A stretch of 64,000 bases of DNA from Candidatus Wallbacteria bacterium (lineage in GTDB: Bacteria; Muiribacteriota; UBA6191; JACPRK01): NCBI GenBank assembly GCA_016213845.1, contig JACQZN010000042.1, forward strand, positions 1-64,000, in the 5' to 3' direction. The translations under genes were made by a program, and so were the position numbers. The notes beneath the pieces are model-generated. The model was given only the letters and a program-made list of their open reading frames with translations, was not told the DNA's origin and ran no database searches. Below, in pieces: positions 16,541 to 24,114 of this stretch. The stretch's first letter is position 1. Each line of letters begins with the position of its first letter.

Positions 16541-18232
16541 ATGCTCGATTCCATGAGTAGAGCCGGCTGGGGCAGAGGAGGATGGCTGTGCGCCCTGAGC
16601 AGCCTCTGGCTGGGGGCGACGTTCGCCCGGCACCGGCGATTCCAGCGACTTCTCGCTGACCCGGAGAGCGCCCAGCGAGCGGTACTCGACCGAATCCTGG
16701 CACGCGCTCGTGACTCGGCCTATGGTCGGCATTATCGCCTCGATAGGGTTCGCACTTCCGAAGAGTTCATCCGCGCGGTCCCCGCGGCGTCCTACGAGGA
16801 TCTTGTTCCGTGGATCGAACGAGTCGAGCGCGGCGAGCAGCGGGTGCTGTCCGACGAGCCGGTTCTCATGATGGAGACCACCAGCGGTTCCGCGGCGGCG
16901 GCCAAGTACATCCCCTACACCGCGGGACTCCGCGACGAGTTCGATCGAGCCCTTGGGCCCTGGCTCTTCGATGTCTACTCTTGCAGGCCCCATCTCCTGG
17001 CCACGGCCGCCTACTGGTCCATCAGCCCGGCGGCCCGTCGAAGAACGGAGACGATCGGGGGAGTGCCTGTGGGCTTCGAGTCCGACGCCCAGTACTTGAG
17101 CGGGCTCGAGCGGTTCATCCTCGGCCAGCTTGCGCCCGCTCCTCCGATGCTGGCCGAGATTTCGGACATGGACGCCAACCGGTACGCGACGCTGCTGTTT
17201 CTGCTGGCAGAGCCGAGACTGGGGCTGCTGTCGGTCTGGAACCCGAGCTATCTGGGGCTTCTCCTCGACTTCCTCGATCGCCATGCGGCGGCGCTGGTGG
17301 CGGATCTTGCGGCCGGCACCTTCAACCCGCCCGCGGATGTGTCGCTGCAGACCCGGCGCCGGGTCGAACAGCGGCTGGGTCGAGACTTCCGTCGCGCGCG
17401 CGATCTCGAGCGGATTCTCGAGCGCCACGGAAACCTTCCCCCGACGGTGACCTGGCCGCGTCTGTCCTTCCTGAGTTGCTGGGCCGCAGCCGCAGCCGCG
17501 CGCTTCCTGCCTCCGCTACGGAGCCGGTTGCCCGGGGTGGAGATCCAGCCCAAAGGCCTCCTGGCCACCGAGGGGGTCGTGACGATTCCGATCACCGGTC
17601 TGCCCGCTCCGGTGCTGGCGCTCGACAGCCACTTCTTCGAGTTCCGTCCGCTGGATCACCCGGGGGAGACGCGACTTGCGCACGAGCTGGAGACGGGCCG
17701 GCGCTACTCGGTGATCCTCTCCACCGCGGGCGGCCTCTATCGCTATGAGCTGCGCGACGAAGTCCGTGTCGTCGGGCATCACCGCCGCACCCCGATGCTC
17801 GAGTTCCTGGGCCGTGAGGCCGGCGTCAGCGATCTGTGCGGAGAGAAGCTCGCAGAATCCTTCGTGAACGAGCTTCTCGGCCGTGTGCTTGCGGTCGAGG
17901 GACTGGAGGCTGCCTTCGTCATGCTCGCGCCGCGGATGGACTCTCCGCCGCGATACGTGCTGTACTTCGAACCCGCGACGACCGTGGACGACGCTCGAAT
18001 CGCCGGATTGGTCCGGCGTGTCGACGAGGCACTGGCCGAGAATCCTCATTACGCCTATTGCCGGAGCCTGGGGCAGCTTGGCCCCCTCGAAGTGTTTTGG
18101 GTAACGAGCGGCGGCCAGGCGGCCTACCTGCAGTCCGCCGTTCTGCGCGGCCAGAAGCCCGGCAGCATCAAGGCCGCCTCACTGCGCAGCGAAACGGATT
18201 GGTCGGAAGTCTTCACTGGCCGTCGAATCTGA
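16541..18232 (+). CDS. GH3-family acyl-adenylating enzyme (acyl-amide ligase-like)
   Basis: A 563-residue enzyme of the GH3 branch of the ANL adenylating superfamily. The N-terminal segment RHRRFQRLLADPESAQRAVL and RDSAYGRHYRLDRVRTSEEF is typical. The ATP-binding motif 1 equivalent is METTSGSAAAAKYIPYT, the motif containing YRYELRDEVRVVGHH corresponds to YRxGDxV, and GEKLAESFVNELL matches the hinge region. Plant GH3 enzymes activate a carboxylate with ATP and join it to an amino acid. Bacterial homologues are found in biosynthetic clusters and are mostly uncharacterised. By analogy it likely makes an acyl-AMP and then an amide or ester. It is the last gene of the rightward operon. Confidence 0.8.
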   Translation: MLDSMSRAGWGRGGWLCALSSLWLGATFARHRRFQRLLADPESAQRAVLDRILARARDSAYGRHYRLDRVRTSEEFIRAVPAASYEDLVPWIERVERGEQRVLSDEPVLMMETTSGSAAAAKYIPYTAGLRDEFDRALGPWLFDVYSCRPHLLATAAYWSISPAARRRTETIGGVPVGFESDAQYLSGLERFILGQLAPAPPMLAEISDMDANRYATLLFLLAEPRLGLLSVWNPSYLGLLLDFLDRHAAALVADLAAGTFNPPADVSLQTRRRVEQRLGRDFRRARDLERILERHGNLPPTVTWPRLSFLSCWAAAAAARFLPPLRSRLPGVEIQPKGLLATEGVVTIPITGLPAPVLALDSHFFEFRPLDHPGETRLAHELETGRRYSVILSTAGGLYRYELRDEVRVVGHHRRTPMLEFLGREAGVSDLCGEKLAESFVNELLGRVLAVEGLEAAFVMLAPRMDSPPRYVLYFEPATTVDDARIAGLVRRVDEALAENPHYAYCRSLGQLGPLEVFWVTSGGQAAYLQSAVLRGQKPGSIKAASLRSETDWSEVFTGRRI

Positions 18233-18326
18233 GCTCGCGAAGATCCGGTGGCTGGAGTTCGAGCTGGCTCGAGGCCTCCGAATCGAGCACGGAACCACGC
18301 GCGCAGTGCCGGGTTATCATGGGGGC

Positions 18327-18860
18327 ATGCGCCGAGAGCTCGACAAGGCCCGGGTGGCTGCGCTGATGAGCGAGCTCGGAAGAGCGGCCACGGGGGCCGG
18401 AAAGGTCTACCTCACCGGAGGCACCAGCGCAGTGCTGGAGGGCTGGAGGCCGGCCACTGTCGACGCGGACCTGAAGTTCGATCCCGAGCCGCCGGGGATC
18501 TTCGAGGCGATAGGGCGAATCAAGGACTTGCTCGAGCTCAACGTCGAGCTGGCGTCGCCGGACGACTTCATTCCTGCGCTTCCCGGCTGGCAAGAGCGCA
18601 GCCGCTTCATCGCGCGGCACGGTGAGGTGGACTTCTACCACTACGACTTCTACGCCCAGGCGCTGGCGAAGATAGAACGAGGCCACGGTCGCGACTTGGC
18701 CGATGCTCGCGAGATGGTCCGTCGCGGGCTGGTCGATCCACCTGAGCTCGAGCGCCTCTTCGAGGCCGTGAAGCCGGGGCTGATCCGCTACCCCGCCGTG
18801 GACCCGGACGTTTTTCGGCTCAAACTGCGTGAGTTCCTGGTCGAGGTGCGCGGTGGGTGA
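18327..18860 (+). CDS. Nucleotidyltransferase-fold protein (DUF6036-like)
   Basis: A 177-residue protein with a minimal nucleotidyltransferase signature. GGTSAVLEGWRPATVDADL supplies the GG motif and the D-x-D metal ligands, and GEVDFYHYDFY supplies a candidate third acidic residue. The helical C-terminus (AKIERGHGRDLADAREMV) is common in AbiEii/DUF6036-type proteins, some of which act as nucleotidyltransferase toxins. I begin at ATG 18327; a TATCAT hexamer ends 7 bases upstream, so the message may be leaderless, though the -35 is weak. It overlaps the next gene by 8 bases, as expected for a two-protein module. Toxin function is inference only. Confidence 0.7.
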   Translation: MRRELDKARVAALMSELGRAATGAGKVYLTGGTSAVLEGWRPATVDADLKFDPEPPGIFEAIGRIKDLLELNVELASPDDFIPALPGWQERSRFIARHGEVDFYHYDFYAQALAKIERGHGRDLADAREMVRRGLVDPPELERLFEAVKPGLIRYPAVDPDVFRLKLREFLVEVRGG

Positions 18861-19530
18861 GTACATGGCGCTGCCGGGTGGTCAGCTCGTGGAGGACGGT
18901 ATCGCCGACCTGGCGGCCGGCCTGAGAACGGTGCCGGCCCTGGTCGTCGCCGTTGCCGCCGCCCGGCTGCGGCGCCTGGGGGTGTCGGTTACCGGAACCG
19001 TCGCGGACGCCGAGCTGGCGCTCTACCGGGAGCTGGCGAGCCAGCAGCCGGCTGACGCTCATGCGCGTTACAATGCGCTGCTGAGAATGGTCGCAAGCTT
19101 CGCCGCCGCGCTCGAGCGCGAACAAGGGCAGCAGTTGCGGGCCGCCCGGCCCGGAATCGTGCGCGTCCATCACGTCCAGATCACGGTGCCGCCGGGTGCC
19201 GAAAACGAGGCGCGCCGGTTCTATTGCAGCGTGCTTGGATTGCGCGAAGTCCCCAAGCCCGAGCTGCTCGCTGCGCGCGGCGGTCTCTGGCTGGAGCAGG
19301 AAGGTTTCCAGGTCCACATCGGGGTCGAAGACGGTGTCGACCGCCGCGCCACGAAGGCCCACGTCGCCTACGAGGTGAACGACCTCACGGCCTGGCGCGC
19401 TCATCTGGAGGCCCTAGGCCTGACCATCACGGAAGGCATCCAGGCCCCCGGTCTGCCCAGGTTCGAGGTCCGCGATCCCTTCGGGAACCGCATCGAGTTC
19501 GTCCAGCCGGATCGCGTTGCCGGGAAGTAG
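18853..19530 (+). CDS. Fusion: helical partner domain plus glyoxalase/VOC domain
   Basis: A 225-residue protein from GTG 18853 (ATG 18865 is an alternative). Residues 1-100 are alpha-helical and unrecognised (ALYRELASQQPADAHARYNA, RMVASFAAALEREQGQQ). Residues about 105-220 form a vicinal oxygen chelate domain: VRVHHVQITVPPGAENEARR, FYCSVLGLREVPKP, THVAYEV-like KAHVAYEVNDLTAWRA and FEVRDPFGNRIEFVQ, which carries the metal-binding Glu. VOC domains serve as glyoxalases, dioxygenases or drug-resistance proteins. The first domain sits where the partner of a nucleotidyltransferase module would be, so two genes may have fused by stop-codon loss. A GTG inside the junction could also start the VOC domain separately. 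Confidence 0.65.
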   Translation: MGEYMALPGGQLVEDGIADLAAGLRTVPALVVAVAAARLRRLGVSVTGTVADAELALYRELASQQPADAHARYNALLRMVASFAAALEREQGQQLRAARPGIVRVHHVQITVPPGAENEARRFYCSVLGLREVPKPELLAARGGLWLEQEGFQVHIGVEDGVDRRATKAHVAYEVNDLTAWRAHLEALGLTITEGIQAPGLPRFEVRDPFGNRIEFVQPDRVAGK

Positions 19531-19575
19531 GGGGGGCGGGGGCCGTCTCCGCGCCTTCCAGACCGCCCGCCCGCG

Positions 19576-20664
19576 TCAAACCCTGTCGCCCACGCCGGTC
19601 TGGGCCGCGCGGCGCACCATCGTGCTCGCCGTGTAGTTGCCGGACTTCTTGGTGCCGATCGTCTCGAATCCGAGGCGCTCGTAGAAGGGCATGGCGTCGC
19701 GCGTGTCGAGCCGTACGGTGGTGACGTCGCGCAGCACGGGGTGGGCAAGCAGCCGCCGCATGACGCGTGTGCCGACGCCACGGCCGCGCTGGTCGGGGGC
19801 GACGACGACGTCGAAGATCCAGGCGTGGACCGAACCGTCGGTGACGGCCCGCGCGAACCCGGCGAGGCGATCGCCGTCGAGGGCGGCGACCACGACCTGG
19901 CTGCCGTGCAGCAGCCGGCGGACCTTCTCCAGGGGGCGCTGCGCAGCCCAGTAGGTCGTGTCCAGCAGCGCCTTGACCTGCTCCGCCGGAATCTGGCCGG
20001 CTCGGTCGACGAAGACGAGCCCGTCTTCCTCGCGGACCGGTAACAGCGCTTCGACGCTCGAGAGCGTCGGGTCGACTGCCGCCATGGCGCGCGCGGCTTC
20101 GATGTCTCCCGGACGACGCCTCTGAAGCAGACGTTCGAACACGGTCTGGCGCGCCGAGGGCTCCAGGTTCTGGCCCACCTTGACCTTGCAGGTGGCCCCG
20201 GTGAGCTCCAGGCTCGTGACCTCGAGCGCCTCGAGCGGGCCCCGGTACCGCGGATCTCCGGCGTCGATGCGAGCGTATCCGCCCTCGGGTTGGTACTTCT
20301 CCATCATGCGCTGCAGAGCCGCCGCCTTTTCGGCAGGGTCCGTGACGACGCGAAGCTCGCCGCGTGCCATCACGGAGCGGTAGTAGGTCGTGGCCGGACA
20401 AGCCATCTGGGGATGTCGCCAGCTGCTCGGCACCCAGGCCAGCGGTTCGGCCGCCACGAAGCTGGCGCGGCCGTCGAGCCGCTCGGCTTTCTCGCCCCGC
20501 TTGGCGCCGTGGAAGTAGACCCGGTTGCCCAGCCGGGCGAAGTTCATAGGCCGGACCATCGGCCAGCCGTCATCTCCCAGCAACGCCAGCGTGCCCCACT
20601 GGACCCGGTCCAGGATGTCGTCAAGGACCGCGGGGTCCTTCTCGCTGTACTCGGCCCGTCTCAT
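19576..20664 (-). CDS. Fusion: PNPOx-like flavin-binding protein plus GNAT acetyltransferase
   Basis: A 362-residue two-domain protein. Residues about 1-150 match the split-barrel FMN-binding family around pyridoxamine 5'-phosphate oxidase and nitroimidazole reductase-like NimA (WGTLALLGDDGWPMVRPMNF, VYFHGAKRGEKAERL, ACPATTYYRSVMARGE). Residues about 230-355 are a GNAT domain with HAWIFDVVVAPDQRGRGVGT as the acetyl-CoA P-loop strand and DTRDAMPFYERLGFETIG as the last core helix and strand. The start at 20664 has a GAGGAGA site just upstream; the open frame reaches 20709. Upstream lies a multi-half-site operator sharing a motif with the MocR gene at 28.3 kb. The substrate is unknown. Confidence 0.8.
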   Translation of the reverse strand: MRRAEYSEKDPAVLDDILDRVQWGTLALLGDDGWPMVRPMNFARLGNRVYFHGAKRGEKAERLDGRASFVAAEPLAWVPSSWRHPQMACPATTYYRSVMARGELRVVTDPAEKAAALQRMMEKYQPEGGYARIDAGDPRYRGPLEALEVTSLELTGATCKVKVGQNLEPSARQTVFERLLQRRRPGDIEAARAMAAVDPTLSSVEALLPVREEDGLVFVDRAGQIPAEQVKALLDTTYWAAQRPLEKVRRLLHGSQVVVAALDGDRLAGFARAVTDGSVHAWIFDVVVAPDQRGRGVGTRVMRRLLAHPVLRDVTTVRLDTRDAMPFYERLGFETIGTKKSGNYTASTMVRRAAQTGVGDRV

Positions 20665-20724
20665 CGCCTCTCCTCGTTCCGCGGCGCCGCTGTCTCGCGT
20701 CGCCCGCATTCCGAGGTTACGATG

Positions 20725-20774
20725 AAACTGGTCTATCGTGAACGACCAGTTTAGAGAGTCCCATTCGACCAGTT
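20725..20774 (-). promoter_or_regulatory. Putative MocR-type operator upstream of the PNPOx-GNAT gene
   Basis: Three half-sites are visible. AAACTGGT (20725-20732) and ACCAGTTT (20745-20752) form a perfect 8-base inverted repeat with a 12-base spacer, and ACCAGTT recurs at 20768-20774, 23 bases from the second half-site. Direct plus inverted half-sites of this kind are typical of MocR/GabR/PdxR operators. ATTCGACCAGT (20763-20773) recurs exactly in front of the MocR gene at 28251-28261. Confidence 0.55.
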
Positions 20775-20793
20775 GAGCCCGGCGGTCGAGTGT

Positions 20794-21453
20794 TCAGCGC
20801 AGCCGGCGGGGATGAGGCGTGGGGGACAGTCTCTTCTCGAGCGCCTGGATTCGCTGTTCGTGGTCCTCGATACGGGTCTCGATCCGATCGACCACGACGG
20901 CAATGTGCGAGACCACCCGGGTGAGCTGGGTCAGGCGGTCGTCGAACTTCATCATCCAGTCGAACATCTTCTGCTGGAGCGCCTCCATGGCTTCGAACCG
21001 CCGCTCCATCGCTTCGAACCGCCGGTCGATCTGCTCGAATCGCCGGTCGATTTGCTCGAACCGCCGATCGATAGCTTCGAATCGCCGATCGATAGCTTCG
21101 AATCGCCGGTCCATCTGCTCGAAGCGCCGGTCGATCGCTTCGAATCGCCGATCCATCTGCTCGAAGCGCCGATCGATAGCTTCGAATCGCCGGTCGATCG
21201 CTTCGAACTTTCGATCGAGCCCCTCGAACTTCCCGTCGTGGCCGTCGAGCCGCTGCTCTATCCGGTCCAGCCGCTGGTGGACCAGCACCCTGTCTTGCTC
21301 GAGAAACTCCACCCGCTGGTCGAGCTTGACGAGCGTCACGTCGATCCGTGCGATCGACCCCTTGATCTCCGCGATCTCCGGCAGTAGCTGGCTCTTGACC
21401 ACCTCAGCCACGGCCTCCCCGATACCCAGAGCCGGTGTCATCTTCCTTCTCAC
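20794..21453 (-). CDS. Heptad-repeat coiled-coil protein
   Basis: A 219-residue protein with no recognised enzymatic domain. Residues about 1-70 are helical, residues 75-158 consist of twelve successive seven-residue units of the form RFEAIDR with variants RFEQMDR, RFEQIDR and RFEAMER, and residues 160-219 continue as a helix (QQKMFDWMMKFDDRLTQLTR). The uninterrupted heptad spacing predicts a long rigid coiled coil. No signal peptide or transmembrane segment is evident. A GTG start at 21453 and an ATG at 21441 are both possible. A structural or scaffold role is likely but cannot be specified. Confidence 0.7.
   Translation of the reverse strand: MRRKMTPALGIGEAVAEVVKSQLLPEIAEIKGSIARIDVTLVKLDQRVEFLEQDRVLVHQRLDRIEQRLDGHDGKFEGLDRKFEAIDRRFEAIDRRFEQMDRRFEAIDRRFEQMDRRFEAIDRRFEAIDRRFEQIDRRFEQIDRRFEAMERRFEAMEALQQKMFDWMMKFDDRLTQLTRVVSHIAVVVDRIETRIEDHEQRIQALEKRLSPTPHPRRLR
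20980..21231 (-). repeat. Twelve-copy 21-bp tandem repeat inside the coiled-coil gene
   Basis: Twelve contiguous 21-base units encode the heptads. Several neighbouring units are nearly identical at the DNA level (for example around 21066-21107), which implies recent expansion or contraction rather than only selection for heptad spacing. Copy number may vary between strains. Confidence 0.85.
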
Positions 21454-21573
21454 GTCTCCATCTTACCTCGGCTCGGCAGCCCGCAACGCACCATGCGCCA
21501 CGCCGACTGCCGCCGGCCCCGGAAAGCTACCTCGGCGGATACGTGAGCGGATCTGAAATCGCCTTAAATCTTC

Positions 21574-23520
21574 TCAACCGATCGGCTTCGTCGCCGAGAA
21601 GATGCCCCAGCGCCAGAGGTCCCGGATCTCACCCGAGGGCGAGACCTCGAACGGATGCACGGCGCGGGCTTCGGCGGGGGCCTCCCGGTAGAGCTGGCGA
21701 ATCTCCTGGCGGTGCAGCTTCGTTGTCTCGTAACTGTCGATCCAGACGTCGATCGATTCCCACACGTGCGCCTCGGTCATCTCCAGATCGACGAACCCGG
21801 CGCCGGTGAGCAACCTCCGGAAGTCGGCCTCCTGGAACCAGTTGAAGACCAGCGGCTGCTTCTTCTTGAAGATGCGGAACATCCAGGCTGCGTCATCCTC
21901 GCTGAACGGCAACGTCTGCCCGACGATGAACTGTCCACCCGGCTTCAGTACGCGGAAGATCTCGGCGACCGGCTTCTCGGGACCGGGCAGCAGGTGGAGC
22001 ACCTCGCGAGTGCAGACCAGATCGAATGTGGCGTCGCCAAAGGGAAGCTGGTAGACGTTTCCCTGCCGCACTTCATGCAGTCGGGCGCGGGCCAGCTTGA
22101 CCATCTCCGGCGTCAGGTCGAGCCCGATGACCTTCTTGACCTTGGGCCTGAAGGCCGCGCCGACCACGCCGCTTCCGCAGCAGACGTCGAGTGCTACGGC
22201 ATCCTTGCCCTTCTTGCAGAGCGCCGCGTGCGCCCGGAGCAGCTTTTCGTGCGTGATCCAGACCGCCGACTCGTGCCAGTTCCGGGAGCGGGCGCCGAAC
22301 TGCTCCTTGTAGACATCTTCGTCGACGTCGCGGTCGACGCTGCTGAAGTAGATCTTCTCGGCGGCTTGCCGCGCGGCGAGCCTGGCCTTGCGCGCTTGCA
22401 GGATGCGATCCGTGACTGCCGCGGCCACGGCGGGGTGCTTCCGCAAGTACTCCAGGAGCTGGGTCTGTACGGCCCGCTCGATCGGCGCGAAGACGTCTGC
22501 GTTCGTCAGCCGCGCCTTGGTCTGCCCCTCGAAGTTCGGGTGCGCCAGTTTCAGGTCGACCGCCGCTGCCAGACCTTCCGTCGCCTCTTCGACTTCCGCT
22601 GGGTCCTCGCCGCGAGGTTGCTGCCCGGTCTGGAGCAGGACGCGGTTCACGGCTACCGTGGCACCGGTGAAGACGGCCGAAACGTGCGAGCCTCCGTGAG
22701 CGGTGTGGACGCAGTTGACGAAGGACCGGACCGACGGCTCTCTTTCGGTGGTCCACTGCAGAACTGCCGAGAGCGTGAGCGACTTCGTGTCGAGGCGAAT
22801 CGTGATCGGCTCGGGCGTGAGCACCCGCGCGCCCTCGACCATCCGCGCCAGCAGACCGGGGAGCCCTGAGTGGTGGTCGAAGGAGCGCGCTCTTGCGGTC
22901 GCCTGCGTGCGCAGCGTGAACCGGATGCCCGGGTTCAGAAACGACAGATCCTCGAGGAACCGGCCGCAGACGATGGGGTCGAACAGCTCGAAGTCGCGGA
23001 AGATCTTGGGGTCGGGCCAGAATTCGATGGTCGTGCCGTGGCCGGTGGAACGGCCAGCCAGCCTCATCGGATGCTCGGGAACGCCCCTACGGTAGCGCTG
23101 GACGGCGCGTGTTCCGTCCCGGCGGATCTCGATCGAGAGCCATTCGGAGAGCGCGTTGACGCAGGAGAGCCCGACGCCGTGCAGACCCGCGGCGAAGCGG
23201 TTGGCCGTCCGGGAGAACTTGCTGCCGGAGTGGAGCTTGGTCAGCACGACCTCCGCGGCTGCGATGCCCTCCTGAGGATGCAGCTCGAAGGGGATGCCTC
23301 GCCCGTCGTCGGCGACCCGGCATCGGTCGCCTCCGAGGGTCACGTCGATGCGGGAGCCGCCGGCGGCCAGCGCCTCGTCCACCGAGTTGTAGACGAGCTC
23401 GAAGAGGAGCTGGTGGGCGCCGGCAGCGGAGACCGCTCCGACGTACATCCAGGGGTTCTTGCGCACGGCCTCGAGGCCGGAGAGGACGACGATGTCGCGC
23501 GCCGAGTGGCGGGGGCTCAT
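21574..23520 (-). CDS. Fusion: GyrB/ParE-type GHKL ATPase and transducer plus C-terminal SAM methyltransferase
   Basis: A 648-residue protein in a continuous frame. Residues about 10-395 match the topoisomerase II ATPase and transducer domains: ELVYNSVDEALAAG (N-box, E41/N45), VADDGRGIPFE, EVVLTKLHSGSKF, GLHGVGLSCVNALS (ATP lid), GHGTTIEFWPDPKIF, SFVNCVHTAHGGSHVS and FEGQTKARL, whose K335 is the ATP-sensing QTK lysine. The TOPRIM and DNA-cleavage parts of gyrase B are missing. Instead residues about 400-648 form a class I methyltransferase (ALDVCCGSGVVG, FDLVCTREVLHLLPGP, VLKPGGQFIVGQT). ATP-driven N-gate dimerisation may control methylation; this is inference. ATG 23520 overlaps the upstream stop as ATGA. 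Confidence 0.85.
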   Translation of the reverse strand: MSPRHSARDIVVLSGLEAVRKNPWMYVGAVSAAGAHQLLFELVYNSVDEALAAGGSRIDVTLGGDRCRVADDGRGIPFELHPQEGIAAAEVVLTKLHSGSKFSRTANRFAAGLHGVGLSCVNALSEWLSIEIRRDGTRAVQRYRRGVPEHPMRLAGRSTGHGTTIEFWPDPKIFRDFELFDPIVCGRFLEDLSFLNPGIRFTLRTQATARARSFDHHSGLPGLLARMVEGARVLTPEPITIRLDTKSLTLSAVLQWTTEREPSVRSFVNCVHTAHGGSHVSAVFTGATVAVNRVLLQTGQQPRGEDPAEVEEATEGLAAAVDLKLAHPNFEGQTKARLTNADVFAPIERAVQTQLLEYLRKHPAVAAAVTDRILQARKARLAARQAAEKIYFSSVDRDVDEDVYKEQFGARSRNWHESAVWITHEKLLRAHAALCKKGKDAVALDVCCGSGVVGAAFRPKVKKVIGLDLTPEMVKLARARLHEVRQGNVYQLPFGDATFDLVCTREVLHLLPGPEKPVAEIFRVLKPGGQFIVGQTLPFSEDDAAWMFRIFKKKQPLVFNWFQEADFRRLLTGAGFVDLEMTEAHVWESIDVWIDSYETTKLHRQEIRQLYREAPAEARAVHPFEVSPSGEIRDLWRWGIFSATKPIG

Positions 23521-23990
23521 CCCAGCCTTCGCAGCTTCCGCGCGTGCGAGCGCTTGAGCTTCTCCAGGGTGTCGAACCAGGCCGCGATGTCCGGAAACCC
23601 TTCCTGGCGCGCCGTCTTCGACATCTCGGGATAGGTTTCCGCGTACTGCCGGGTCTCGCTCGAGAGGAGTGATTCGAGGTTCTTGAAGGTGCCTCCCACG
23701 GTGATGCCGGAGTCGGGATCGCCCCCGAGCTTCAAGTAGTCGAAGCAGCCCAGGACGCTGGTGCCACCGCCCTCGGCAATGCGCCGAAAGAGCTGCGCAT
23801 GCTGCTCGAGCCCTTCGAATTGCGCCAGCGACGCATAGTAAAGATACCGGAAGACCAGCGTCGACTCCTCGGCGAACGCCCGTCGCAGGTTCTCCAGCGT
23901 GCGGCTCTGCTCCAGCACGCGCGAGAGGTCGTCTGGCCGGGCGCGGCGCCGCGCGGCGCGGGTCGGCGTGGGTTTGGCGCTGGGCTTCAT
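23517..23990 (-). CDS. Rubrerythrin-like ferritin-fold protein without rubredoxin domain
   Basis: A 157-residue protein with a basic N-terminal tail (KPTPTRAARRRARPDDL) followed by a four-helix ferritin-like domain. LENLRRAFAEESTLVFRYLY resembles the rubrerythrin opening AF..ES..RYxYYA, ASLAQFEGLEQHAQLFRRIA keeps the E-x-x-H-A element, and ESLLSSETRQYAETYPEM and LEKLKRSHARKL supply further candidate iron ligands. Rubrerythrins reduce peroxide at a diiron centre; the rubredoxin domain is absent here. It overlaps the ATPase-methyltransferase gene by four bases and is transcribed first, so the two are translationally coupled. An upstream ATG at 24041 is also possible. Confidence 0.7.
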   Translation of the reverse strand: MKPSAKPTPTRAARRRARPDDLSRVLEQSRTLENLRRAFAEESTLVFRYLYYASLAQFEGLEQHAQLFRRIAEGGGTSVLGCFDYLKLGGDPDSGITVGGTFKNLESLLSSETRQYAETYPEMSKTARQEGFPDIAAWFDTLEKLKRSHARKLRRLG

Positions 23991-24114
23991 CGAGTCGAAA
24001 GCGGGGTCGTGGCGAGCGGGAAAGCGAAGGCACTCTAGCATCCCTTCCGTGGCGGGGCGACGATCGGCGATCGGGTCGAAGCCGTCGCTGCGCGGCGGGC
24101 AGTTTGCTTTACTG

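Noticed and set aside
4420-18232. PKS or NRPS cluster
   Set aside because: No ketosynthase, condensation, adenylation (other than GH3-type) or carrier-protein motifs are visible in the cluster.
19576-20664. True pyridoxamine 5'-phosphate oxidase (pdxH)
   Set aside because: The flavin domain resembles NimA/PNPOx-like proteins, and the GNAT fusion and missing PdxH C-terminal motif argue against vitamin B6 oxidase activity.
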